Under the pieces are notes generated by a model that was given only the letters and a program-made list of their open reading frames with translations, did no database searches and was not told where the DNA came from. Both the position numbers and the translations under genes were made by a program. A stretch of DNA of 64,000 nucleotides from CAZUQP01 sp964622455 (GTDB lineage: Bacteria > Pseudomonadota > Gammaproteobacteria > DSM-16500). Location of the stretch: contig CAZUQP010000016.1 in assembly GCA_964622455.1 (NCBI GenBank), forward strand, positions 1-64,000, given 5' to 3'. Below, in pieces: positions 8,899 to 16,895 of this stretch. Each line of letters begins with the position of its first letter. The first letter of the stretch is position 1.

Positions 8899-10472
8899 TT
8901 TACATTATTTATTCAGAGAAAGTAAAGGAAGCAGGCGATTTGGTATATCTTGCTTTTGCTCGGTCTTTTTCCCGCGCTCAAATTAAACGTCTTGATTCAT
9001 TCAAATGTTCTCAAGATATAAAATCGGCAGAATTTCTTGTGCTGGTTGAACCGGATGATGTTGCAATTAAGACGTTGAACCAACTTTACTCTCAAAATAC
9101 ACGCATTAAAATACTGTTATTGGGAAAATTACCGTCTTTATTAGCAAAAAAATTCAATGTAAAAACATTTTCTTTTTCAGAAGATATTTTATCAGATGCA
9201 AATTGTGATCCAGCTTCCATTTATTCATTTCAAGAAAGTCGTTTGCGTATTGGTTATCGGAAACCGCTTGGTTCACTCACATCACCCATCGAAGACCGTC
9301 CTTTTCTTCGTTACGATTTTCGAAATGAATGGAATAATTTAAATTATGGCGCAATCCGAATGGATGATTCTATTTGGTCATTATCGATGGGGGCGGACGT
9401 ACCTAAAGCGAATTTGTTAGCAGAAGTAGTGGATATACAGCATGCGATATCCGCCTATGCTGCGCTTTTTGAAGATGAATCATCAAGCATGCTTTGGTTT
9501 AATCGGGCGGTTGGGCCGATCGATTCGCAAGAATGGCGATTAGTCGAATATTTTTTTGCATCTTATCGGCATACGGAATTACCTTCTGCTCCTGTTCTCT
9601 CTGAAATTCCTTATGGTTTTGATGCGTTCGTCACGATGCGGCTTGATTGTGATGAAGAGATTAAATCAGCACGGCCTTTATTTGAAAATTATTGTGCGTG
9701 GCAGGTTCCTTTTTCGTTAGCTATTCATACCTCTTTATTAAGTGATTCGCGCCACGAAAAAATGATTCATGAAGTGCTCGCTCATCAAGGTGCAATTCTT
9801 TCTCATTCAGATACACACGCACCTCACTGGGGCGGCAATTATGAAAATGCATATCAAGAAGCGCATCGTTCAGCAGTCAAATTAAATTCTATTGTAAAAA
9901 ATCCTGTGCATTATGCTGTTTCACCTTTCCATCACACACCTCATTTTGTTCCAAAAGCACTGATGGATGCGGATTACTTTGGTTTTGTGGGCGGAACGAT
10001 CAGTAGCAATCCAGAAGTTTTAATGGCGCGTGGAGGTATTGTGCAAGAAAATTTTCCTCATTTTATCGGACATTCACAATCGTGTATGCTGCATGGAGAG
10101 TGTTTGCTTTTGGACGAAGATCCTATCCGTATTTATAAAGAAGCTTTTTTGATAGCAAAACGCGGCCGTGCTTTATTTGGATTTTTAGATCATCCCTTTT
10201 CTTCGCGCTATACGTATGGATGGCAAAGTGAATCTGCCCGCATTGAAATTCATCGACAATTGATTGAATACATCCGTGCGAGAGGGCATGTACTTTTTGC
10301 CAATGAAGAAGATGCGCTTAATTTTATCCGGTACAAATCTAGCGTTAAATTGAATCTTACTCCAAACAAAAAAATCGCATATACATTACCTTCTTTGACT
10401 GCGCGCTATGAATTAACGGTTGAATTTTGTGATGAACTGATTCGTTTAACAAAAGAAGGGGTGCCTGCATGA
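8895..10472 (+). CDS. Polysaccharide deacetylase-like protein (NodB fold)
   Basis: A 525-residue protein. The first roughly 230 residues are not recognisable. The C-terminal part matches NodB/CE4-type deacetylases: a metal-binding Asp motif RLDCDEE (D251, D253) replaces the usual TFDDG, and SHSDTHAPHW supplies His304 and His308, giving the Asp-His-His triad. Enzymes of this fold remove N- or O-acetyl groups from sugars. There is no signal peptide, so it would act in the cytoplasm, perhaps on a lipid-linked intermediate or a sugar nucleotide. It joins its neighbours by ATGA overlaps on both sides. The long N-terminal domain may recognise the carbohydrate. Confidence 0.72.
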   Translation: MIYIIYSEKVKEAGDLVYLAFARSFSRAQIKRLDSFKCSQDIKSAEFLVLVEPDDVAIKTLNQLYSQNTRIKILLLGKLPSLLAKKFNVKTFSFSEDILSDANCDPASIYSFQESRLRIGYRKPLGSLTSPIEDRPFLRYDFRNEWNNLNYGAIRMDDSIWSLSMGADVPKANLLAEVVDIQHAISAYAALFEDESSSMLWFNRAVGPIDSQEWRLVEYFFASYRHTELPSAPVLSEIPYGFDAFVTMRLDCDEEIKSARPLFENYCAWQVPFSLAIHTSLLSDSRHEKMIHEVLAHQGAILSHSDTHAPHWGGNYENAYQEAHRSAVKLNSIVKNPVHYAVSPFHHTPHFVPKALMDADYFGFVGGTISSNPEVLMARGGIVQENFPHFIGHSQSCMLHGECLLLDEDPIRIYKEAFLIAKRGRALFGFLDHPFSSRYTYGWQSESARIEIHRQLIEYIRARGHVLFANEEDALNFIRYKSSVKLNLTPNKKIAYTLPSLTARYELTVEFCDELIRLTKEGVPA

Positions 10473-11602
10473 AACTTTTTTTTATTGTCGGCACACGTCC
10501 TGAAGTGATTAAATTGGCACCTCTTATTCTTCTCGCCAAAAAAAAACAAATGAATGTAGCAGTATGTGCAACAGGCCAGCATCGTGAAATATTACAACAA
10601 GCATTAGCCAGTTTTAACATTATTCCAGACTATGTGTTGGATGTGATGGAGGTGAATCAATCACTCACACAATTAACTCACCGATTGATCCCTCTGCTAT
10701 CAGAAAAAATAGTAGCTTATCAACCTGATTGGGTGATCGTACAGGGTGACACGACATCGGCATTTGTCGGGAGCCTAATGGCTTTTTATCAAGGCGTCAA
10801 AGTGGCGCATGTGGAAGCAGGGTTGCGCACGTATAATTTACAAAGTCCTTTTCCGGAAGAATTAAACCGCCAACTCATTAGTAAAATCGCAGTCTTACAT
10901 TTTGCACCTACCAGACAGGCTGCCAATCATTTAGCGGCGGAAGGAATTTCGGCAAAAAATATATTTGTGACGGGTAATACAGTAGTTGATGCTGTAAAAA
11001 CAATTGCAGAAAATTGGCAGCAGACATTCCCGAAATTGCCGGCAGTATTAGAAGAAATTGTGCGGGATGAAAAACGAAAATTGATTTTGGTTACTTGCCA
11101 TCGGCGCGAGAGTTTCGGCGAACCGCTTGTCAATATATGCCGAGCTGTTCGCTCTTTATGTGAGAAATATCCAGAATGCTCAATTATTTTTGCAGTTCAT
11201 CCCAATCCGAATGTAAAAGAAGTTGTTTTTCGTGAACTAAACCGTGTTCCTCATATTTATTTGGTGGATCCGTTGGAATATGAAGCAGCGCTTTATGTAT
11301 TAAGCCGCGCTAAATTAGTGTTGACTGATTCAGGCGGCATTCAAGAAGAAGCCCCTTCTTTTGCAGTGCCAGTGGTCGTCATGCGCCATCATACCGAACG
11401 TCAAGAGGGCATTGAGAAAAATTTTGCTTTGTTAGCAGGGACAGATGCTCAAAAAATTATTGTTGCTGCGAGTTACTATCTTGAATCACCCACTCTTCAA
11501 GAAACATTAGCAAAAAAAATCAATCCTTATGGCGATGGGAAAGCCAGTGAACGTATTCTGGCTGTTTTAGCAGGTCAATCGGTTGAGGCATTTTATGGAT
11601 AA
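10469..11602 (+). CDS. wecB: UDP-N-acetylglucosamine 2-epimerase (non-hydrolysing, WecB type)
   Basis: Interconverts UDP-GlcNAc and UDP-ManNAc. At 377 residues it has the normal family length, with GTRPE at 8-12 binding the nucleotide, HVEAGLRT at 114-121, and the C-terminal DSGGIQEEAP motif, all conserved in active enzymes. It overlaps the deacetylase by ATGA and the next glycosyltransferase by 8 bases. It is one of three 2-epimerase homologues in the window; the others, at 14490 and 23728, belong to the NeuC and FnlC subfamilies. A ManNAc or ManNAcA residue in the polymer is possible, but no dehydrogenase for ManNAcA is seen. Confidence 0.92.
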   Translation: MKLFFIVGTRPEVIKLAPLILLAKKKQMNVAVCATGQHREILQQALASFNIIPDYVLDVMEVNQSLTQLTHRLIPLLSEKIVAYQPDWVIVQGDTTSAFVGSLMAFYQGVKVAHVEAGLRTYNLQSPFPEELNRQLISKIAVLHFAPTRQAANHLAAEGISAKNIFVTGNTVVDAVKTIAENWQQTFPKLPAVLEEIVRDEKRKLILVTCHRRESFGEPLVNICRAVRSLCEKYPECSIIFAVHPNPNVKEVVFRELNRVPHIYLVDPLEYEAALYVLSRAKLVLTDSGGIQEEAPSFAVPVVVMRHHTERQEGIEKNFALLAGTDAQKIIVAASYYLESPTLQETLAKKINPYGDGKASERILAVLAGQSVEAFYG

Positions 11603-12761
11603 TCATGATTGTATTTTGTTTGCAACAGCGGATTGGGATGCACCTTATTGGACTAACAAACAGCATACCGCGTGTCATTTAGCAAATTTAGGTTTGCGTG
11701 TATTGTATGTGGAAAGTATGGGTTTACGTCCACCCTCCATTAATCGAAAAGATATACACCGTATTTGGCAGCGTTTAAAAAAAGGATTTAAATCACCGCA
11801 TGCCGCGCAACATAATATTTGGGTTTTTTCACCATTAATTATTCCATTCAAGCATCATTCCCCATGGATACGCAAAATCAATCAAGGATTATTGTCATGG
11901 CAATTAAAATGTTTTTGTAAAAAAAATCATTTTAAACATTTATTGATTTGGACGTATCATCCTTTTATTTTACAAACCATTCAAAAAATTCCGTATGATA
12001 AATTAATTTATCATTGTGTGGATGATTTAACGGCAGTGCCTGGTGTTGATGCAAGCGCTTTTTTGAGAGAAGAGAGGCAATTATTAACGCGTGCTCATGC
12101 GGTTTTTACAACCAGCGAACATTTACAAAAACATTGTGTATCAGTCAATCCGCGTACTTATTATTTTTCCAATGTAGCAGATATTCAGCATTTTCAAAAA
12201 GCGCTGCAAAAAAATGAATTGCCGGAAGAATTAGCGGTGATTCCAAAACCGCGCATTGGGTATATTGGTGCTTTGTCCGATTTTAAAATTGATTTCGCGT
12301 TGATTTTAGCAATTGCTAAAGATTTTCCAATGTGGCATTGGGTGCTCATTGGGGATGAACATCCGGGACAAAAAAATGAAGTGGTCGCCGAGTTACGCAC
12401 ATTGTGCAATGTCCATTTTTTAGGGCATCGTCCTTATCTTTTGTTGCCAGATTATTTGGGCGGTATGGACGTTGCAACGTTACCTTCTCTTATTAATTCT
12501 TATACCGATGCCATGTTTCCCATGAAATATTTTGAATATCTTGCTGCAGGACTGCCTATTGTTTCAACACCGCTTCAATTTACGAATTACGCCAAAGCGG
12601 GTTTAGAAATAGGTGAAAGAGCAGAAGAATTTGCTTTAGCAATTAAAAAGCAATTAGCGCGCGGACGTTTAACAGAAAAAGAAATTAATGAATTTGTTGC
12701 CGATAATACGTGGGATGCGCGATTAAAAAAAATGTTAGAAAAAGCTGAGATAGTTATATGA
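11595..12761 (+). CDS. Glycosyltransferase (GT-B, TuaH/GumK-like)
   Basis: A 388-residue GT-B protein. Its opening CILFATADWDAPYWTNKQH is typical of the TuaH-like glycosyltransferases of polysaccharide loci, followed by the acceptor-domain segment HLLIWTYHPFILQTI. The C-terminal half has the donor domain (RIGYIGALSDFKIDF; PMKYFEYLAAGLPIVSTP). The real start is the ATG at 11595; an upstream TTG adds only four residues. It overlaps wecB by 8 bases and the next transferase by 4. The sugar is unknown. No membrane segment is evident, so it probably works at the inner face of the membrane. Confidence 0.8.
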   Translation: MDNHDCILFATADWDAPYWTNKQHTACHLANLGLRVLYVESMGLRPPSINRKDIHRIWQRLKKGFKSPHAAQHNIWVFSPLIIPFKHHSPWIRKINQGLLSWQLKCFCKKNHFKHLLIWTYHPFILQTIQKIPYDKLIYHCVDDLTAVPGVDASAFLREERQLLTRAHAVFTTSEHLQKHCVSVNPRTYYFSNVADIQHFQKALQKNELPEELAVIPKPRIGYIGALSDFKIDFALILAIAKDFPMWHWVLIGDEHPGQKNEVVAELRTLCNVHFLGHRPYLLLPDYLGGMDVATLPSLINSYTDAMFPMKYFEYLAAGLPIVSTPLQFTNYAKAGLEIGERAEEFALAIKKQLARGRLTEKEINEFVADNTWDARLKKMLEKAEIVI

Positions 12762-13738
12762 AAATACTTTTTAATACTTATCCTATGGCATTTCACACCC
12801 CGGGCGGCGGTGAAGCGCAATTGATCGCTTATCAAAAACATTTAACTCAGCTTAACGTTGAAGTGGATTTATTTGATCTCTGGAAGCCCAATTTTTTAAA
12901 TTATGATATTGTCCATTTTTTTTCAGTGATTGGCGGCTCGTGGCATTTTTGCAATTTTGTGCGGCAATTAAAGCTTCCGTTGTTTATTAATTCGAGTTTG
13001 TGGGTCACGGAAGAAACAAAACATCTTTATCCATTTGATGAAATTAAGTTACATTTACATTTAGCAGATCGTGTTATTACGAATTCTGTAATAGAAAATG
13101 AACAAATTACGTCTCTATTTGATTTATCTATAGAAAAATGTACAGTTGTTTATAATGGGATTGATTCTTCATTTTTAGAGCCTGTTCCACCCGATATTTT
13201 TCGAAAAAATTACGATATTCATTTTCCATTTATTTTAAATGTAGGGAATATTGAACCGCGAAAAAATCAGTTAAATTTGTTGCTAGCCATGCAAAAATTT
13301 AAGGATCTCAAATTAGTTACGATTGGACATATTCGCGATAAAGCGTATGCAAAAGAATGTTTGGCCGTTGCTTCTGATCGTTGGATATGTTTGAATGCCT
13401 TACCCCATGATGATCCTCTTTTGCGTTCTGCTTATTCTGCCGCAGAAGTTTTTGTATTGCCGAGCACTTTAGAAACACCAGGATTAGCAGCGCTTGAGGC
13501 AGCAGCGCAAGGTACGCCAATTGTGATTACTGCAATAGGTGCTGCAAAAGAATATTTCGGCGAACATGCGTTATATGTTACGCATCCAGAAGATCCTGAT
13601 GAAATTGCAGCTTTGATTGAAAAAGCCATTACGGCTAAAAAATCAAAGACAACATTAATAGAGCATGTGAAACAATTTACTTGGGAAGAAACATTGCGGC
13701 CATTGGTTGAAATTTATAAACAAGAGATAATCTTGTAA
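12758..13738 (+). CDS. Glycosyltransferase, family 4
   Basis: A 326-residue GT-B protein with a glycine-rich acceptor-side loop near the N-terminus (HTPGGGEAQ), the donor-domain start LNVGNIEPRKNQLNLL, and the family-4 motif ETPGLAALE at 239-247. This last gene of the manC block overlaps its neighbour by ATGA. Sixteen bases separate its stop from the end of a convergent gene, with no clear terminator between them. It is short for the family, mainly in the acceptor domain. Substrate unknown. Confidence 0.85.
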   Translation: MKILFNTYPMAFHTPGGGEAQLIAYQKHLTQLNVEVDLFDLWKPNFLNYDIVHFFSVIGGSWHFCNFVRQLKLPLFINSSLWVTEETKHLYPFDEIKLHLHLADRVITNSVIENEQITSLFDLSIEKCTVVYNGIDSSFLEPVPPDIFRKNYDIHFPFILNVGNIEPRKNQLNLLLAMQKFKDLKLVTIGHIRDKAYAKECLAVASDRWICLNALPHDDPLLRSAYSAAEVFVLPSTLETPGLAALEAAAQGTPIVITAIGAAKEYFGEHALYVTHPEDPDEIAALIEKAITAKKSKTTLIEHVKQFTWEETLRPLVEIYKQEIIL

Positions 13739-13754
13739 TAGGACGGTTAACTTT

Positions 13755-14180
13755 TTAAAGCCAACGGAAGAAGTGTGCCATCAGAGATAGCATTCCTGCA
13801 AATCCCGCGATGACCCACAAGAAATTAAACCAAAGACGATTATTAACATCTCTAAAACCAGTGTCTAGACGATTATTCATGTCTCTAAAACCAGTATCTA
13901 CTTTATTGTCTAATCTTGAAATGTCTTTTTTAACATCATGTTCTAATGTATTAAATTGTTGGTCGACTTTTTCAAATTTACGCTCCATTGTTTGACTCAT
14001 AGAATCAAATCGTTTATCTACAGCATCAAAGCGCTTATCTACAGCATCAAAGCGCTTATCAATAGAATCAAACCGCTTATCTATTCGTTCGAGGACTTCA
14101 TAGACATGGTGGATCGTTGTTTCTAAAACGGCTATTTTGGCATCATTGCTCATAGAGCTCTCGTTTCTTTGCATTTTCAT
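13755..14180 (-). CDS. Repeat-built coiled-coil protein with a C-terminal membrane anchor
   Basis: A 141-residue protein of unknown function. Residues about 30-60 consist of four 7-residue repeats of the form DKRFDAV. A second repeat pair of 11 residues (DTGFRDMNNRL, DTGFRDVNNRL) follows around 92-114, and a hydrophobic segment (FLWVIAGFAGMLSLMA) ends the chain as a single membrane anchor. The heptads predict a coiled coil. It resembles small tail-anchored coiled-coil proteins scattered through bacterial genomes, not a sugar enzyme. It is the only gene inserted against the direction of the surrounding block and it has its own promoter (perfect TATAAT). AAGG lies eight bases before the ATG. 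Confidence 0.7.
   Translation of the reverse strand: MKMQRNESSMSNDAKIAVLETTIHHVYEVLERIDKRFDSIDKRFDAVDKRFDAVDKRFDSMSQTMERKFEKVDQQFNTLEHDVKKDISRLDNKVDTGFRDMNNRLDTGFRDVNNRLWFNFLWVIAGFAGMLSLMAHFFRWL
13835..13895. repeat. 33-bp direct repeat inside the coiled-coil gene
   Basis: The segment TCTCTAAAACCAGT occurs at 13849 and 13882, and GACGATTATT at 13835 and 13868, both with a 33-bp period. They encode the two 11-residue DTGFRD repeats, so the protein repeat arose by tandem duplication at the DNA level. Confidence 0.8.
13996..14079. repeat. Four 21-bp tandem repeats encoding the DKRFD heptads
   Basis: Two units (14017-14037 and 14038-14058) are identical over 21 bp; the flanking units (13996-14016 and 14059-14079) are diverged copies. 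Each unit encodes one 7-residue repeat, so gain or loss of a unit keeps the frame. The exact identity of the middle pair suggests a recent duplication, and copy number may vary between strains. Confidence 0.85.
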
Positions 14181-14489
14181 AACTTACCTTCATTTTATTA
14201 TAAAGTATTTGAAATAACATCACATCTGTTATTCAATCAGCATTTTTTGTACGTAGGAGGGGTTTTTGGGGATACGAGAATCGTTAAGGAACAGGAAAAT
14301 TTGACAAGGTCACCGTCGTATTGTCCGTGTTTTCAAGGCAAACATCAATATCTCACCACCACTAAGTGGCGATTTAGTTTCGTTTGTTGTAGGATAATGG
14401 CCTAATTTATCATCATTATTTGTTGAAATTTTATTTCAAAAGAAAGAACGTGTTTTTGCGCGGTGGCTGTTTGCTAATGGAGATGGCAT
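14181..14489. other. 309-bp intergenic region between divergent genes
   Basis: No convincing gene is seen. On the minus strand TATAAT (14202-14197) lies 17 bases before the coiled-coil gene. On the plus strand TTGTTG (14384-14389), 18 bp, TATCAT (14408-14413) could serve the NeuC-type gene, whose ATG follows a GGAG site. A TTGACA at 14301 has no matching -10. The palindrome CCACTAAGTGG sits at 14359-14369. GTACGTAGG (14249-14257) repeats a 9-mer found twice at the very start of the window, followed by a G-rich stretch; its meaning is unknown. Confidence 0.5.
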
Positions 14490-15665
14490 ATGGGGGAAAA
14501 AATTAAAATAGCAGTTGTCACGGGTTCTCGAGCAGAATACGGTCTTTTGCATTTACTCATGAAAGAAATTGAAACTGATCCTAATTTAGAACTAAAAATT
14601 ATTGTTACCGGCATGCATTTATCGCCTGAATTTAATTCCACTTATCAATGTATTGAAAATGATGGGTTTCATATTAGCGAAAAAGTGGAAATGCTTTTAT
14701 CAAGTGATTCATCAGTGGGTACAGCAAAGTCTGTGGGTTTAGGAGTGATTGGTTTTGCGGATACTTTTTCACGGCTATCACCAGATATTATCATTTTGTT
14801 AGGTGATCGATTCGAATTATTGGCCGCAGCACAAACCGCTTTAATGTTAAAAATTCCCGTTGCCCACATTCACGGCGGAGAAATCACAGAAGGGGCAATC
14901 GATGATGCTATTAGGCATGCGATTACAAAAATGTCTCATTTACATTTTGTAGCTGCAGAGCCGTATCGTAATAGGGTGATTCAAATGGGCGAAAATCCTT
15001 TGTATGTTTTTAACGTAGGATATTTGGCCGGCGAACGTATTTCCAAAATGAAACTACTGGATAAGCCTGTTTGGCAGGAGAAGCATCATTTTGAATTAGG
15101 AAAAATTAATTTTTTAATTACCTATCATCCGGCTACTTTAGTGAATGACAAAAATACAACGACGATAAACGCTATCTTTTCTGCGCTCGATCATTTCCCT
15201 GATGCAAAATTGATTTTTACTAAATCGAATGCCGATGAACAGGGCAGATATATCAATATGAAAATTGATGAATATGTCAATCGAAATAGAGAACGGGCGA
15301 TTGCATTTACAAGCTTAGGCGACCTCAATTACCTCAGTTTAATTCAATTTGTTAACGTAGTCATTGGGAATTCTTCTAGTGGCTTGACTGAAGTGTCCTA
15401 TTTTCAGAAACCAACGGTCAACATAGGCGATAGACAAACAAAACGATTACGTCCTTTTTCAGTGATTGATTGTGATGAAAACTCTATTTATGATTCAATC
15501 AATAAGGCTTTATCGGCGGAGTTCCAAGAAAAACTAATCAATACCCCAGTGACGTGGAAACATGATAATGTTTCTGCGAACATAAAAAATATTTTAACTT
15601 CTATTAATCTTAAAGATCTAATCATAAAAAAATTTAATGACTTAGATGTAACGTCCCTTAGCTGA
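14490..15665 (+). CDS. neuC: UDP-GlcNAc 2-epimerase, hydrolysing (NeuC/LegG family)
   Basis: A 391-residue protein. Its motifs GSRAEYGLL (12-20), LLGDRFELLAAA and HIHGGEITEGAIDDAIRH mark the NeuC subfamily, which hydrolyses UDP-GlcNAc or a modified UDP-hexose to free ManNAc or an analogue, the first committed step towards sialic or legionaminic acids. It stands alone in its transcription unit. The other genes that would complete the route (SpsF-like cytidylyltransferase, phosphatase, NeuB) lie 17 kb away at 32843-35170. Its own promoter candidate lies in the preceding gap. NeuC and LegG cannot be told apart here, so the sugar is uncertain. Confidence 0.88.
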   Translation: MGEKIKIAVVTGSRAEYGLLHLLMKEIETDPNLELKIIVTGMHLSPEFNSTYQCIENDGFHISEKVEMLLSSDSSVGTAKSVGLGVIGFADTFSRLSPDIIILLGDRFELLAAAQTALMLKIPVAHIHGGEITEGAIDDAIRHAITKMSHLHFVAAEPYRNRVIQMGENPLYVFNVGYLAGERISKMKLLDKPVWQEKHHFELGKINFLITYHPATLVNDKNTTTINAIFSALDHFPDAKLIFTKSNADEQGRYINMKIDEYVNRNRERAIAFTSLGDLNYLSLIQFVNVVIGNSSSGLTEVSYFQKPTVNIGDRQTKRLRPFSVIDCDENSIYDSINKALSAEFQEKLINTPVTWKHDNVSANIKNILTSINLKDLIIKKFNDLDVTSLS

Positions 15666-15685
15666 ATCAGGTCATTGCGTTGCAA

Positions 15686-16864
15686 TCAAGCGAGAATAGC
15701 TTCTTTGATATTGACAGCATCCTGTAGTAGAGAAACTTTATCCAGTTTTTCCCAACTTAAGTTAAGGTCCTCTCGTCCAAAATGCCCATAACTTGCGGTT
15801 TGACGATACATGGGGCGCAATAAATCCAGCATGCGGATAATGCCATAAGGACGCAAATCAAAATGCTCTCGAATTAAAGTAATAATTTCTTTTTCAGGAA
15901 TTTTATGGGTGCCAAAGGTTTCTATGTGAATGGAAACCGGTTCAGCAATGCCAATTGCATATGAAATTTGAATTTCTATGCGGTCTGCGATGCCCGCGGC
16001 CACAATATTTTTAGCAACATAACGACATGCATAAGCTGCAGAGCGATCCACTTTCGAAGGGTCTTTTCCAGAAAAACAACCGCCACCATGGCGTGCCATA
16101 CCGCCATAAGTATCAACAATAATTTTTCGCCCAGTCAAACCGCAATCACCTAAAGGTCCGCCAATGACAAAACGTCCTGTCGGGTTAATCAAAAATTTTG
16201 TGTGCTGATTGATCCATTGCGAGGGCAAAACAGGTTTAATGATTTCTTCAATGACGGCTTCTTTTAACGCATCATGAGTAATATCTGGATCATGCTGAGT
16301 CGATAAAACAATGGTTTCAATGCTGATGGGTTTGTGATTTACGTAGCGAAAAGTCACTTGGCTTTTGGCATCAGGCCGTAACCAAGCCAATTTTTTTTCT
16401 TTGCGTAATTTTGCTTGCTGTTTCATGAGTGCGTGCGCATAAAAAATAGGTGCCGGCATGAATCCTTTGGTTTCGTTCGTTGCATAACCAAACATGAGTC
16501 CTTGGTCGCCTGCTCCTTGCTGTTCTCGGGCTACGCAATTGACACCTTGCGCAATATCAGGCGATTGTTTGCCGATGGCAGAGATTACCGCGCAAGATTC
16601 CCAATCAAATCCCATGAGGGAGCTGTTGTAACCTATGTCACGTACTACTCTGCGTGCAATTTCTTCAACATCAAGTGAAGCAGATGTTGTAATTTCACCA
16701 CCCACCAATACCATGCCTGTTTTGACAAATGTTTCACAGGCAACGCGCGCTAAAGGATCTTTAGTTAAAAGATCATCTAAGATGGCATCAGAAATTTGAT
16801 CAGCCATTTTATCAGGATGTCCTTCTGAAACAGATTCAGAAGTGAAGAGAAAATCTTTTTGCAT
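15686..16864 (-). CDS. metK: S-adenosylmethionine synthetase
   Basis: Makes S-adenosylmethionine from methionine and ATP. At 392 residues it is full length with all signature motifs: GHPDKMADQISD near 16-27, GAGDQGLMFGYA, and the GGGCFSGKDPSKVDRS loop that binds the phosphates. It is a housekeeping enzyme, yet it sits 31 bases behind wzc in the same orientation with AAGGA before its ATG, so it probably rides on the wzb-wza-wzc transcript. It meets the NeuC gene tail to tail, 20 bases apart. At least two SAM-dependent methyltransferases with intact motifs are encoded further on, so its product is used by the locus. I saw no SAM riboswitch upstream. Confidence 0.97.
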   Translation of the reverse strand: MQKDFLFTSESVSEGHPDKMADQISDAILDDLLTKDPLARVACETFVKTGMVLVGGEITTSASLDVEEIARRVVRDIGYNSSLMGFDWESCAVISAIGKQSPDIAQGVNCVAREQQGAGDQGLMFGYATNETKGFMPAPIFYAHALMKQQAKLRKEKKLAWLRPDAKSQVTFRYVNHKPISIETIVLSTQHDPDITHDALKEAVIEEIIKPVLPSQWINQHTKFLINPTGRFVIGGPLGDCGLTGRKIIVDTYGGMARHGGGCFSGKDPSKVDRSAAYACRYVAKNIVAAGIADRIEIQISYAIGIAEPVSIHIETFGTHKIPEKEIITLIREHFDLRPYGIIRMLDLLRPMYRQTASYGHFGREDLNLSWEKLDKVSLLQDAVNIKEAILA

Positions 16865-16895
16865 ACAGGAATGTCCTTTTATTTTCTGTATTGAA

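Noticed and set aside
14301..14306. TTGACA as the -35 of the NeuC promoter
   Set aside because: No acceptable -10 lies 16-18 bp downstream; the site at 14384-14413 fits better.
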